A stretch of DNA of 64,000 nt from CAG-791 sp963658695 (lineage in GTDB: Bacteria; Bacillota; Clostridia; Lachnospirales; Lachnospiraceae), in assembly GCA_963658695.1 (NCBI GenBank), contig CAVKRN010000004.1, positions 1 through 64,000 of the forward strand, written 5' to 3'. This document shows, piece by piece, positions 9,132 to 17,417 of this stretch; position 1 is the stretch's first letter, and each line of letters opens with the position of its first letter. Made by a program: the position numbers and the translations under genes. The notes under the pieces are model-generated. The model saw only the letters and a list, made by a program, of their open reading frames with translations. It ran no database searches and was not told the DNA's origin.

Positions 9132-10400
9132 TCAATGCGCGTTGGCGTCGATCTGGCCGCAGTCAAATTTGGAATGCAGGATGTGCTGGGCGGAATAGAT
9201 GCCATAGTTGCCGGAGAACAGGTAGGTGACGGCAATGGCCAGCAAGTAAAAGTAAGATCCTCCAAAGCCGAACATTTCACAACTGATCAGGAGCGAAGCA
9301 ATGGGGCAGTTCGTTACCCCACAGAATACACAGGCCATGCCAATGGCGGAGTACAAAGAGGGATCTGCTCCAAATAAAACGGCAACGGCGTGACCGAAGG
9401 TTGCGCCGATGAAAAGGGAGGGAACAATTTCGCCGCCCTGATAGCCGCCGGCAAGGGAAATGGCGGTAAAGAGGATCTTTAGCAGAAAGGCCCAGGACAC
9501 AATGGAAAAGGACGGATCATTGATGCAGGAGGCAATGATGCCGGAGCCGGTGCCGTTGTATGTCTGGTCGCCGACCAGAAACGTCAGAAGCAGGATGCAT
9601 AGGCCGCTCACAAAAACCCGAACATAGGGATTGGGGAGTTTGTCCGCCATGATGTGCTTGGTTCGGTGCATGACGCGGCAGAATAACACACTTACCAAAG
9701 CGCAGCAAAACGCAAACAAAAGTGTGCTTCCGGCCGAGAGGGGGTGGAAATCAGCAGCTGGCTCCACGGTGAGGATAGTTTCGCTCACGCCCATCAGAGT
9801 GGCAATATAATGGGCCGTCAGCGCAGAAACGACGCAAGGAACCAGAGCTGCGTAGTACATGATGCCGACGGTGCTGATCTCCATGGAAAGAACGGCAGCG
9901 GCAAGCGGCGTGCCGAACAGGGCAGAGAACGCCGCACTCATTCCGCACATGATGACCCGCCGGCGCTCGGATTCCCTAAAGTGAAACAGCTTGCCAAGCT
10001 CGGTGCCAAGAGACCCGCCGACCTGAAGTGCGGCACCCTCCCGGCCGACGGAACCGCCGAACAGGTGCGTCAGGACCGTAGCAAAGATGATGAGGGGAGC
10101 CATGATGCCGGGAACCGGTTCTCTGGAACGAATGGCGTCCAGAACGCGGTTGGTGCCTCGCGGATGCGCATTTCCGGTCAAGCGGTAGATGCAGACAATC
10201 AGAAGCCCTGCAAAGGGAAGAAAATACAGGATCCAGTCATGCTGCAGGCGGAAATCCGTCACAGCGACAATGGCATTGGCGAAGAGTGAGGCAACGGCAC
10301 CGATGACAATGCCGCAGATGCCGCCGAATAAAATCCAGCGCACGCCGGTCAGGAAGGCGTGCACAAGCTCCTTGGAATAGGCTTTGAGTTGAGATTGCAT
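9132..10400 (-). CDS. ClC-family voltage-gated chloride channel / antiporter
   Basis: This 422-residue polytopic protein of the ClC family moves chloride or fluoride across the membrane, either as a channel or in exchange for protons. The selectivity-filter motif GREGAALQVGG contains the gating glutamate. A second conserved block, GGYQGGEIVPSLFIGATFG, corresponds to the GxFxP region, with Glu-Ile in place of Phe. The length is normal for a bacterial ClC without a CBS domain. It is a single gene on the minus strand, convergent with the MMPL operon and divergent from the ABC exporter. The sequence does not decide between channel and antiporter. Confidence 0.9.
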   Translation of the reverse strand: MQSQLKAYSKELVHAFLTGVRWILFGGICGIVIGAVASLFANAIVAVTDFRLQHDWILYFLPFAGLLIVCIYRLTGNAHPRGTNRVLDAIRSREPVPGIMAPLIIFATVLTHLFGGSVGREGAALQVGGSLGTELGKLFHFRESERRRVIMCGMSAAFSALFGTPLAAAVLSMEISTVGIMYYAALVPCVVSALTAHYIATLMGVSETILTVEPAADFHPLSAGSTLLFAFCCALVSVLFCRVMHRTKHIMADKLPNPYVRVFVSGLCILLLTFLVGDQTYNGTGSGIIASCINDPSFSIVSWAFLLKILFTAISLAGGYQGGEIVPSLFIGATFGHAVAVLFGADPSLYSAIGMACVFCGVTNCPIASLLISCEMFGFGGSYFYLLAIAVTYLFSGNYGIYSAQHILHSKFDCGQIDANAH

Positions 10401-10485
10401 GGAACAGAGTCCTTTCTAAAACAGTAACCATCCGAATAGTTACCAACAGTTTAACACTTTCTTAGCGGGGCTACCCCTAAAGTCT

Positions 10486-10512
10486 GGTTATTTTCCGGGC
10501 GATGTACTAGTA
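10486..10512 (+). repeat. Degenerate copy of TTATTTTGCAA repeat family
   Basis: Reads GGTTATTTTCCGGGCGATGT and then ACTAGTA. It matches the 37276 copy at both ends, including the GATGTACTAGT end, and lies between the ClC gene and the ABC exporter. Confidence 0.5.
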
Positions 10513-10542
10513 TTACGGACGGAGAATGAAAGGAGAATGCGT

Positions 10543-12273
10543 ATGAAATCTCTTCTGAGGTACCTGAAGGATTATCGAAAGGAAACAATTCTTGCACCGC
10601 TGTTCAAGCTTCTGGAGGCATCCTTTGAGCTGATTGTCCCGCTTGTCATGGCGGCCATCATTGACACCGGCATCGGGAACGGAGACCACAGCTATATCAT
10701 CAAAATGTGCGGCGTTCTGATTCTTCTTGCCGCCGTAGGACTTGCCTCTGCCATTACGGCGCAGTGGTTTGCGGCAAAGGCCGCTACCGGCTTTTCGGAG
10801 AAGGTGCGGCACGCGTTGTTTGCCCACATTCAGGAACTGTCCTTTTCTCAGATGGATCAGTTCGGAACGGATACGCTGATCACACGAATGACAAGTGATG
10901 TCAATCAGGTGCAGAACGGCGTTAATCTTGTCCTTCGTTTGTTCCTGCGGTCACCATTTATTGTGTTCGGCGCGATGATCATGGCATTCACCGTGGATGT
11001 GAAGGCGGCGCTTATTTTCGTTGTTACGATTCCGGCGCTGTCAGTGGTAGTTTTTGGCATTATGCTGTGGACCATGCCGCTGTACCGTAAGGTGCAGGGC
11101 CGCCTGGACCGGATCATGACGGCTACGCGTGAAAATCTGACCGGTGTCCGCGTGATCCGTGCCTTTGGTCAGGAAGAGGGGGAAATTCAAAGTTTCCGCA
11201 GCAGCAACGACGAGCTGAGTCATATGCAGCAGTATGTCGGCAAGATTTCCGGCCTGATGAATCCGCTGACCTATATCATTGTCAATCTGGCAACGGCATA
11301 CCTGATCTATACAGGGGCGGTTCGCGTGGAGATCGGCGCGCTGACCCAGGGGCAGGTAGTAGCGCTGTTGAACTACATGTCACAGATTCTGGTGGAGCTG
11401 ATCAAGCTTGCCAATCTGATCATCCAGGTCACCAAGGCGGCTGCCTGCGGCGACCGAATCAGCGATATCCTGAAGGTGGCGCCGGATATGGCGGATGGGT
11501 CGCTGGGAGCAGAGGCCGTGCGGGACGGCGAGTATGCGGTGGAATTCCGTGATGTGTCATTGTCCTATGAGGACGGCGCCGAAAAGGCTCTGGAGCACAT
11601 CTCCTTCCGCGTTCGAAGAGGGGAGACCGTTGGCATCATCGGCGGAACCGGAAGCGGCAAGTCCTCACTGGTGAATCTGATCCCGCGTTTTTATGACGCA
11701 GTGGAAGGCGAGGTTCTGGTCGGCGGGCACAACGTAAGGGACTATCAGCAGGAGCAGCTGCGCAGCCGCATCGGTGTGGTCCTGCAGAAGGCTGTTTTGT
11801 TCAAGGGAACCATTGCGCACAACCTCTCCTTTGGCAAAATAAATCCGTCTCCAACCGAGATGGACGAAGCGCTTACCATTTCGCAGGCGAAGGAATATGT
11901 GGACCAGAAGCCGGGCGGAACAGCGTTTAAGCTGGAGCAGAACGGGCGAAACCTTTCCGGCGGACAGAAGCAGCGCATGACCATTGCCAGAGCGCTGATT
12001 CGCAAACCAGACATTCTGATCATGGACGATTCTGCTTCGGCACTTGATTTTGCAACCGATGCGAAGCTTCGCATGGCCATCCGTGATATGTCAAAAACGT
12101 TAACCACCTTTATTGTGTCCCAGCGTGCTGCCTCCGTACAGTATGCGGATCAGATCCTTGTCCTGGACGACGGCAAACTTGTTGGCATTGGAACGCATGA
12201 GGAGCTCCTTGCCGGGAACAGCGTTTATCAGGAAATTTACTACTCACAGTTTCCGAAGGAGGATGCAGTATAA
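10543..12273 (+). CDS. Heterodimeric ABC exporter, degenerate-site subunit
   Basis: This 576-residue half-transporter has a six-helix membrane domain (about 1-310) and an ATPase domain (about 340-576). The start was moved to the ATG at 10543, 7 bases after AGGAG; the ATG at 10537 lies too close to it. Walker A is GGTGSGKSS and the signature is LSGGQKQR. The Walker B region reads ILIMDDSASALD, so the catalytic Glu is Asp, and the switch His is Gln (IVSQRAAS). This is the classic pattern of the subunit that contributes the inactive site of heterodimers such as BmrCD or TM287/288. The partner gene follows with a 1-base overlap (TAATG). It probably exports drugs or peptides. Confidence 0.92.
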   Translation: MKSLLRYLKDYRKETILAPLFKLLEASFELIVPLVMAAIIDTGIGNGDHSYIIKMCGVLILLAAVGLASAITAQWFAAKAATGFSEKVRHALFAHIQELSFSQMDQFGTDTLITRMTSDVNQVQNGVNLVLRLFLRSPFIVFGAMIMAFTVDVKAALIFVVTIPALSVVVFGIMLWTMPLYRKVQGRLDRIMTATRENLTGVRVIRAFGQEEGEIQSFRSSNDELSHMQQYVGKISGLMNPLTYIIVNLATAYLIYTGAVRVEIGALTQGQVVALLNYMSQILVELIKLANLIIQVTKAAACGDRISDILKVAPDMADGSLGAEAVRDGEYAVEFRDVSLSYEDGAEKALEHISFRVRRGETVGIIGGTGSGKSSLVNLIPRFYDAVEGEVLVGGHNVRDYQQEQLRSRIGVVLQKAVLFKGTIAHNLSFGKINPSPTEMDEALTISQAKEYVDQKPGGTAFKLEQNGRNLSGGQKQRMTIARALIRKPDILIMDDSASALDFATDAKLRMAIRDMSKTLTTFIVSQRAASVQYADQILVLDDGKLVGIGTHEELLAGNSVYQEIYYSQFPKEDAV

Positions 12274-14051
12274 TGGCAGGACAGAATAAGAAAAAAGCCG
12301 ATCATGGCGAGCAGCGTGTGATTGTGCGCAAGGTGCTGAACTATCTGGGGCGTTACCGCAGATATCTGTGGGCATCCCTTTTGCTGGCCTTTCTGACCGT
12401 GGCACTGCAGCTGTATATTCCCAAGCTCACGGGAGAAGTGGTGGACTATATCATTGGCCCCGGAAATGTGGATTTTGCAGGGGTATGGAAGATTATTCTG
12501 CGCATTATAGCCAGTGCGCTGATTGCAGGGCTTGGTCAGTGGCTGATGAATCTATGCAACAACCGCATGACCTATGATGTGGTGCGGGATATCCGAAACG
12601 ATGCTTTTGAGAAGATCGAGCAGCTGCCGCTTCGCTATATTGATTCTCATCCGTACGGCGAGATAGAAAGCAGGGTCATTGCGGATGCGGATCAGTTTGC
12701 GGACGGACTTCTGATGGGCTTTACGCAGCTGTTTACCGGAGTGATCACGATTCTGGGGACGTTTTGCTTCATGCTTTCCATCAATGTGTGGATAACCGCG
12801 GCTGTGGTTGCGCTGACACCGCTGTCCTTTGTGGTGGCTCGTTACATTTCAACACATACGTATACGATGTTCCGCAAACAGTCCGAGATACGGGGACAGC
12901 AAACGGGCCTGATCAATGAGATGGTCGAGGGACAAAAGGTCGTGAAGGCCTTTAACTATAAGGATGAGGTGCTTCAGCAGTTCGATGCGATCAACGAGGA
13001 ACTGACACAGACCTCTTTGCAGGCGATTTTCTTCTCTTCCCTCACCAATCCATCGACGCGGTTTATCAACAGCACGGTCTATGCGGTGGTCGGAGTGACG
13101 GGGGCCATCGCTGCCATCGGCGGACATTTGAGCGTTGGCCAGCTGACCGCCTTCTTGTCCTATGCGAGCCAGTATGCTAAGCCTTTTAATGAAATCTCCG
13201 GTGTTGTTACAGAGCTCCAGAACGCCATTGCGTGTGCCGGAAGGGTTCTTGATCTGATTGAGGAAGAACCGCAGATTCCGGATGCAGCGGATGCCATTGC
13301 ACCGGATCATTTTGATGGCAGTGTGGGACTGGAGAAGGTTGCGTTTTCCTATACAGAGGAGCAGAATCTAATTCGTGACTTCTCATTGCAGGTGCAGCCG
13401 GGACAAAAGATCGCCATTGTCGGTCCTACCGGATGCGGGAAGACGACCCTGATCAATCTGCTGATGCGATTTTACGATGTGGATGACGGCGCCATCTGTG
13501 TGGATGGAACGGATATCCGGAAGATCACACGTCATGCACTCCGCGGCGGCTACGGAATGGTGCTGCAGGAGACCTGGCTGAAAACCGGAACCATCCGTGA
13601 CAACATCACCATGGGGAATCCTGATATTTCTGAGGAGGAGATGATCCGTGTGGCAAAAACGTGCCACATCGATTCCTTTATCCGGAGGCTGCCGAAGGGA
13701 TATGATACGGTGGTATCTGAGAATGGGGAGGACTTCTCGCAGGGACAGCGCCAGCTCCTTTGCATCGCCCGCGTGATGATGAGCAAGCCGTCCATGCTGA
13801 TTCTCGATGAGGCGACGTCCTCCATCGATACCCGAACCGAGCTGAAGATTCAGGATGCGTTCAATGCCATGATGGAAGGAAAAACAAGCTTTATCGTGGC
13901 ACACCGTCTTTCTACGATACGGAACGCGGACTGCATTCTGGTCATGAAGGACGGACATATCATTGAGCAAGGCGATCACAATGCATTGATGGAAGCGAAG
14001 GGATTCTATTATAATCTGTACCAGAGTCAGTTTCTGGGGAAGAGTATTTGA
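12273..14051 (+). CDS. Heterodimeric ABC exporter, catalytic subunit
   Basis: This 592-residue half-transporter has six membrane helices and then an ATPase domain (about 360-592). Walker A is GPTGCGKTT and Walker B is LILDEATSSID, with the catalytic Glu intact; the switch His is present in VAHRLS. The signature is FSQGQRQL instead of LSGGQ. This complements the preceding subunit: one composite site pairs this Walker A/B with the partner's canonical LSGGQ and is active, while the other is degenerate. It begins inside the stop codon of the preceding gene, so the two are co-translated. The substrate is unknown; drug or lipid export is usual for the family. Confidence 0.92.
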   Translation: MAGQNKKKADHGEQRVIVRKVLNYLGRYRRYLWASLLLAFLTVALQLYIPKLTGEVVDYIIGPGNVDFAGVWKIILRIIASALIAGLGQWLMNLCNNRMTYDVVRDIRNDAFEKIEQLPLRYIDSHPYGEIESRVIADADQFADGLLMGFTQLFTGVITILGTFCFMLSINVWITAAVVALTPLSFVVARYISTHTYTMFRKQSEIRGQQTGLINEMVEGQKVVKAFNYKDEVLQQFDAINEELTQTSLQAIFFSSLTNPSTRFINSTVYAVVGVTGAIAAIGGHLSVGQLTAFLSYASQYAKPFNEISGVVTELQNAIACAGRVLDLIEEEPQIPDAADAIAPDHFDGSVGLEKVAFSYTEEQNLIRDFSLQVQPGQKIAIVGPTGCGKTTLINLLMRFYDVDDGAICVDGTDIRKITRHALRGGYGMVLQETWLKTGTIRDNITMGNPDISEEEMIRVAKTCHIDSFIRRLPKGYDTVVSENGEDFSQGQRQLLCIARVMMSKPSMLILDEATSSIDTRTELKIQDAFNAMMEGKTSFIVAHRLSTIRNADCILVMKDGHIIEQGDHNALMEAKGFYYNLYQSQFLGKSI

Positions 14052-14178
14052 CACTCGGAATTGCCCGATGGCAATTCCTCCTGTTTAGAGTGAGCGCCCT
14101 TCGTGCGCTGCACTCTCGCAACGGAGAAACCGCCTGCGCGGATTTCTCCTCGCGACACTCGGAATTGCCCGATGGCAA
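14050..14178 (+). repeat. Three-hairpin cluster bounded by 25-bp direct repeats
   Basis: The 25 bases at 14050-14074 (GACACTCGGAATTGCC and the following GATGGCAA) recur exactly at 14154-14178. Between them are a perfect GGAATTGCC/GGCAATTCC hairpin, a GAGTGAGCGC...GCGCTGCACTC hairpin and a GGAGAAA...TTTCTCC hairpin. The cluster separates the ABC exporter from the DUF3048 gene. None has a clear U-tract. Confidence 0.75.
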
Positions 14179-14193
14179 CGGAAAAGGAGAATT

Positions 14194-15216
14194 ATGAAGA
14201 AAAGTGTGGTTATGATTTTATCTGCTGCGCTAGCGGCAGGAATGGCATGTTCACCGGTAGTGAATGTATCAGCGGCGACGGCGACAGCCGTAACGACATC
14301 GGCACAGGCAACATCTGAAATTACAGGACTTCCGGTATCGACAGCAATTGCTGCGCAGCGTCCGGTTGCAATTATGATTGACAATGACACAAGAGCACTT
14401 CCGCATTACGGATTGGCAGAGGCAGATGTTGTGTATGAGATGATGAATTCGACGCTGAACAACCGTGTTACGCGTCTGATGGCCATCTATAAGGATTGGC
14501 AGAGTGTGAACCAGATCGGCAATATCCGCTCCACGCGGCCGACGAATATTCTGCTGGCAGCGGAGTGGAATGCGGTGCTCATCCATGATGGTGGCCCCTT
14601 TTACAACAATCCGTACTTTAAATCCACGGGAATCAATCACCTGTCCGGTTCCTTTTCCCGTGTGAAGAACGGAAAGCCGTCGGAATTTACAGAGTATGCA
14701 AAGGGAACCGAAATCAGCCGCAGAATGACGCAGGCGGGATATTCTTCCGGCTATACGAGCGCAGAAGCGGCAAGCCATTGGAAAATCGGGACAACGGATC
14801 TTTCCTCTGCTGCGGATGTACATCCGGCAAGCATGGTGAAGCTTGGATGTTTTAAGCTGACCAAGCCCTATCTTGTGTATAATGCGGCGACCGGAAGCTA
14901 TGACTATTACGAGAATGGAAAGCTCTCGCAGGATGGCGAGGACAATCAGACGGTGTCCTTCCAGAATGTGATTCTGCAGGCCTGCTCCTTTACCCAGTAT
15001 GACAAAAACGGATACCTGATTTATAACGTCATCGGAACCGGCGTGGGCTTCTATTGCACCGGCGGCAAGATGATTCCGATCATCTGGCAGAAGAATTCCG
15101 AGACCGGCGTAACCAAGTATTATACAGCAGCCGGAGCAGAACTTACTCTGAACGCCGGCAAGACATACATCGGCATTTGCCCGTCGGATGACTGGGCCAG
15201 TGTAGAAGTCGGATGA
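14194..15216 (+). CDS. Secreted DUF3048 (YerB-like) protein
   Basis: This 340-residue protein has an N-terminal signal peptide; a lipobox is doubtful (GMAC). The DUF3048 N-terminal domain starts at about residue 45 with GLPVSTAIAAQRPVAIMIDN, then ALPHYGLAEADVVYEMM, IGNIRSTRPT and the HDGGPFYNNP segment, all typical of YerB proteins. The C-terminal domain includes YDYYENGKLSQDGEDNQ and GKMIPIIWQK. The family is widespread in Firmicutes, with no firmly known reaction and suggested cell-envelope roles. AAGGAGA precedes the ATG by 6 bases. It is a single-gene unit followed by a strong terminator. Confidence 0.88.
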   Translation: MKKSVVMILSAALAAGMACSPVVNVSAATATAVTTSAQATSEITGLPVSTAIAAQRPVAIMIDNDTRALPHYGLAEADVVYEMMNSTLNNRVTRLMAIYKDWQSVNQIGNIRSTRPTNILLAAEWNAVLIHDGGPFYNNPYFKSTGINHLSGSFSRVKNGKPSEFTEYAKGTEISRRMTQAGYSSGYTSAEAASHWKIGTTDLSSAADVHPASMVKLGCFKLTKPYLVYNAATGSYDYYENGKLSQDGEDNQTVSFQNVILQACSFTQYDKNGYLIYNVIGTGVGFYCTGGKMIPIIWQKNSETGVTKYYTAAGAELTLNAGKTYIGICPSDDWASVEVG

Positions 15217-15271
15217 GCGATGATCCTGCTCGGGATACCTGCCAATTTCAATTGTGGCTTTTTGGTTGTTA

Positions 15272-15360
15272 GAGAAATGCTGATTAAAGCGTTTTCGCGC
15301 CGGATTTGCGCTGCGAAGCAGTAAACTCCCTTGCAAGCAGAAGCTCACGTTGAATGTAAC
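15272..15360 (+). repeat. GGATTTGCGCTGCGAAGCA repeat module, copy 1
   Basis: Starts with GAGAAATGCTGATTAAA and continues through CGCCGGATTTGCGCTGCGAA to GAATGTAAC. It aligns along its length with 17022-17110; the core of about 24 bases is identical. Confidence 0.7.
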
Positions 15361-15383
15361 AGATATTAAACGGATACCAAATG

Positions 15384-15427
15384 AAAATCCCCGCCCTTGG
15401 CTACGGTGCCGATGGCGGGGATTTTTT
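15384..15427 (+). terminator. Terminator after DUF3048 gene
   Basis: Perfect 12-base arms, AAAATCCCCGCC and GGCGGGGATTTT, around an 18-base loop, with a T-run. Confidence 0.88.
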
Positions 15428-15470
15428 GACGGAACCAGTCTGCACGCAGAAGGCTCGCGTTGAATTTGGC

Positions 15471-15546
15471 GGGTGCGGGTCAAAAAACGTAGGCGCAACG
15501 GGCTACGCTGAGGATTTTTGACCCGTGCAATCAGGAAAAAGGGCTG
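15471..15546 (+). repeat. 75-bp intergenic repeat (inverted partner at 37173-37248)
   Basis: Reads GGGTGCGGGTCAAAAAACGT and continues to AATCAGGAAAAAGGGC. Its reverse complement occurs at 37173-37248 with only a few differences. Internal GTCAAAAA/TTTTTGAC arms form a hairpin with A- and T-runs, which would suit a bidirectional terminator. Confidence 0.75.
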
Positions 15547-15557
15547 GTTAGTTAGGC

Positions 15558-15580
15558 TAGTTATTTTGCAAACGATGTAC
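15558..15580 (+). repeat. Copy of TTATTTTGCAA repeat family
   Basis: Core TTATTTTGCAAACGATGTAC, identical over its length to the 37276 copy. It ends right at the stop codon of the minus-strand gene at 15581. Confidence 0.65.
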
Positions 15581-15790
15581 TCAATCTTTCATGCTTACTG
15601 TCTGATGCACCAGATACATCAGCCTTGCAAAATAGAAAGCAATGCCGCACCAGCCGGAGCAGGATAGGAGGATAATGGTCTCCTGCGGTTGCAGTAGTAA
15701 AATCTGCTCCATCACCATGCAGACGAAGGCGCCGATAAACAGGCCGGTCACAAGGCCAAGAACCAGAAATGTGTGTAAGCGATAATTCAT
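15581..15790 (-). CDS. Small two-helix membrane protein
   Basis: A 69-residue protein that I do not recognise. The start at 15790 is chosen because AAAGGGGA precedes that ATG; upstream sequence in frame has no such signal. Two hydrophobic stretches, about residues 8-30 (VLGLVTGLFIGAFVCMVM) and 38-57 (IILLSCSGWCGIAFYFARL), indicate a helical hairpin in the membrane. It stands alone on the minus strand between repeat-rich spacers. The coding case rests on the ribosome site and hydrophobic pattern only. Confidence 0.55.
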   Translation of the reverse strand: MNYRLHTFLVLGLVTGLFIGAFVCMVMEQILLLQPQETIILLSCSGWCGIAFYFARLMYLVHQTVSMKD

Positions 15791-15958
15791 GGTTTTCCCC
15801 TTTCCGGAACTGCGGTTGGAATGCAACTCGCGGATCCTCTGGCAGTGGGTTCCGCAATATCGACCGGAGCCCACCGTCTCTTTTAGTCTAGAGAAGCAAG
15901 AGGACAGAAACTATCGCAATGAGGTTATGAAATTGTAAGAAACAGGTAAATTCGTGTT

Positions 15959-16037
15959 GAACTATAGCGGTCGCTAAACAGCTCTATAGTTTATCGCAAT
16001 TGTTTAAGGAAACGCTGATTAAATCAGCATTTCCTTA
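15959..16037. repeat. Palindrome pair including the GGAAAYGCTGATT repeat
   Basis: An AACTATAG/CTATAGTT inverted repeat (about 15959-15992) is followed by TAAGGAAACGCTGATT-A-AATCAGCATTTCCTTA (16005-16037), palindromic but for one C/T mismatch. The second element also occurs at 57192-57225. Located downstream of the CPBP protease gene. Confidence 0.7.
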
Positions 16038-16060
16038 GAACCACATTCGCAAAACTGCTC

Positions 16061-16960
16061 CTACGCAGCTTCCTGCCCGCTCCAGATGTCACCCCACGTG
16101 TCCGCAATTGTCTTGCGCTTGCAGCTGCGGAAGATGTAGAACGCGTTGATAAAGTAGAGAACAGCGAATAAAAGGAGCCCGATGAGGCTGGAAAGATCAG
16201 GGGCATCAGTCAGTACTCCGCCGGTGGACTGGAGATCAAGCGTGAGAAAGTCTACCGCGTCATTGAAGGTGTGGAGGAAAATGGTGATCCACATGTTACC
16301 GGTTCGCATATAGATGGCAGCGAACAAGAATCCGACGCCGGTTGCGTAGATCACCTGAATCAGCGTAATGAAAGGATCTGCTCCTGCAATAATGTTGATG
16401 CTGTGGATCAGTCCAAAGCTAAGGCCGGTGAACAGGAAGACCGGGAGAACCAGCTGCTCTCTCTTGCGGCTCTTCATGGCGATAGAAATCGGAATGATTC
16501 GAAACAGAACTTCCTCGGTGATTCCAGGTTCAATGCCAAGGAACAAGGCGGTTCCGACACTTCCGAATTGCTCCTTATTGATGACATTCAGAACAAATGT
16601 AATGCTTACGGTGACCAGAACGCTCCAGCCCAGAAGGATGCCTCGGCCTGTATTGCCAACGCGGAAAAAACGGTGCAGCTGCCTGCGCCGTCGCAGCCAG
16701 TAGACCAGCACGAACAGCATGTGGGATATCATGTTCGCTATGGAGGTAAGAACCACCATGTCGGAAGTATAGGAAGAACTGACGTTCCCATCTCCGCTTA
16801 GCAGATAACTCAAAGCCCCCACTACCTCAAACACCATGATAACGGCAAGGGTGAAAATCTGGACCAGCAGCATGTAGAAGATCATTTGAACGATGGCATG
16901 CAGTACCGGGTGAGAATCCGCCCATTTTTCCAACTTGTTCTTGAAGGTTCCTTTTTTCAT
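16061..16960 (-). CDS. CPBP-family intramembrane metalloprotease
   Basis: This 299-residue polytopic membrane protein is related to Rce1/Abi proteases. The start is set at the ATG at 16960, with GGAAAGGA 6 bases upstream, rather than a TTG two codons earlier. The CPBP motifs are visible in order: EPGITEEVLFR (motif 1, EExxxR) and GLSFGLIHSIN (motif 2, FxxxH), then HTFNDAVDF in the last third (motif 3/4 His and Asn/Asp). About eight helices are predicted. In Firmicutes such proteins act in bacteriocin self-immunity, maturation or stress; no bacteriocin gene is seen next to it. It is monocistronic. Confidence 0.88.
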   Translation of the reverse strand: MKKGTFKNKLEKWADSHPVLHAIVQMIFYMLLVQIFTLAVIMVFEVVGALSYLLSGDGNVSSSYTSDMVVLTSIANMISHMLFVLVYWLRRRRQLHRFFRVGNTGRGILLGWSVLVTVSITFVLNVINKEQFGSVGTALFLGIEPGITEEVLFRIIPISIAMKSRKREQLVLPVFLFTGLSFGLIHSINIIAGADPFITLIQVIYATGVGFLFAAIYMRTGNMWITIFLHTFNDAVDFLTLDLQSTGGVLTDAPDLSSLIGLLLFAVLYFINAFYIFRSCKRKTIADTWGDIWSGQEAA

Positions 16961-17021
16961 AAACAATCCTTTCCACTCAATACATGATGGTAGAGGTACA
17001 CCATTTAGAGCTTCCTCTTAG

Positions 17022-17110
17022 GGAAACGCTGTTTAAAACGTTTCCCACGCCGGATTTGCGCTGCGAAGCAGCAAATTCGATTCTATGCATGAGCTTCGTT
17101 CGATGTAATC
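17022..17110 (+). repeat. GGATTTGCGCTGCGAAGCA repeat module, copy 2
   Basis: Starts with GGAAACGCTGTTTAAAACGT, whose GGGAAACG/CGTTTCCC ends are palindromic, then shares the CGCCGGATTTGCGCTGCGAA core with 15272-15360 and ends in GATGTAATC. Confidence 0.7.
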
Positions 17111-17281
17111 CGGAAATGGAAGAAAGACGGGCGCACCGATAATCGCGATGCTACTCCCTTAGAACCGTGCAGCTGTAAGAGCAGCCTGCACAAAAGCTAT
17201 GCAACTGCATTCATTATAGCATTGCAACTCACTGAAAAGAAGCATCTGTCACACCTGTGTTGATCCGGAAGGAGTAATATC

Positions 17282-17330
17282 GTTACTGTACAGGCACCCC
17301 CCTGTCGCTTGGCGAGGGAGTGAACTGGTA
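17282..17330. repeat. Dispersed hairpin repeat, copy 2
   Basis: GTTACTGTACAGG, then a CCTGTCGCTTGGCGAG core and a GTGAACTGGTA end. Same design as copy 1 at 9061. Confidence 0.65.
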
Positions 17331-17417
17331 TTGTATATCTTTCTACGCAGGAGTATTTTGTAAAAGGCATTGCTATTGGGGCAGTAAAGGGATAATCCGG
17401 ACAGGAGAGAAATTATT

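Larger units (their letters stand above)
15217..15580. other. Repeat-rich intergenic region
   Basis: No gene is seen in these 364 bases. They hold a GAAATGCTGATTAAA/GGATTTGCGCTGCGAAGCA repeat module (15272-15360), the DUF3048 terminator (15384-15427), a 75-base repeat with an inverted partner at 37173-37248 (15471-15546), and a TTATTTTGCAA repeat core (15558-15580). Confidence 0.7.
16961..17417. other. Repeat-bearing intergenic region upstream of CPBP and GH120 genes
   Basis: No gene is seen in these 457 bases. They hold repeat module copy 2 (17022-17110), a minus-strand extended -10 box (reads TGCTATAAT on the minus strand, 17213-17221) that could serve the protease gene, and dispersed hairpin repeat copy 2 (17282-17330). 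AGGAGAG precedes the GH120 start. Confidence 0.5.

Noticed and set aside
16061..16960. Bacteriocin locus around the CPBP protease and ABC exporter
   Set aside because: No leader-peptide-like small gene or peptidase-containing exporter was found near either gene.
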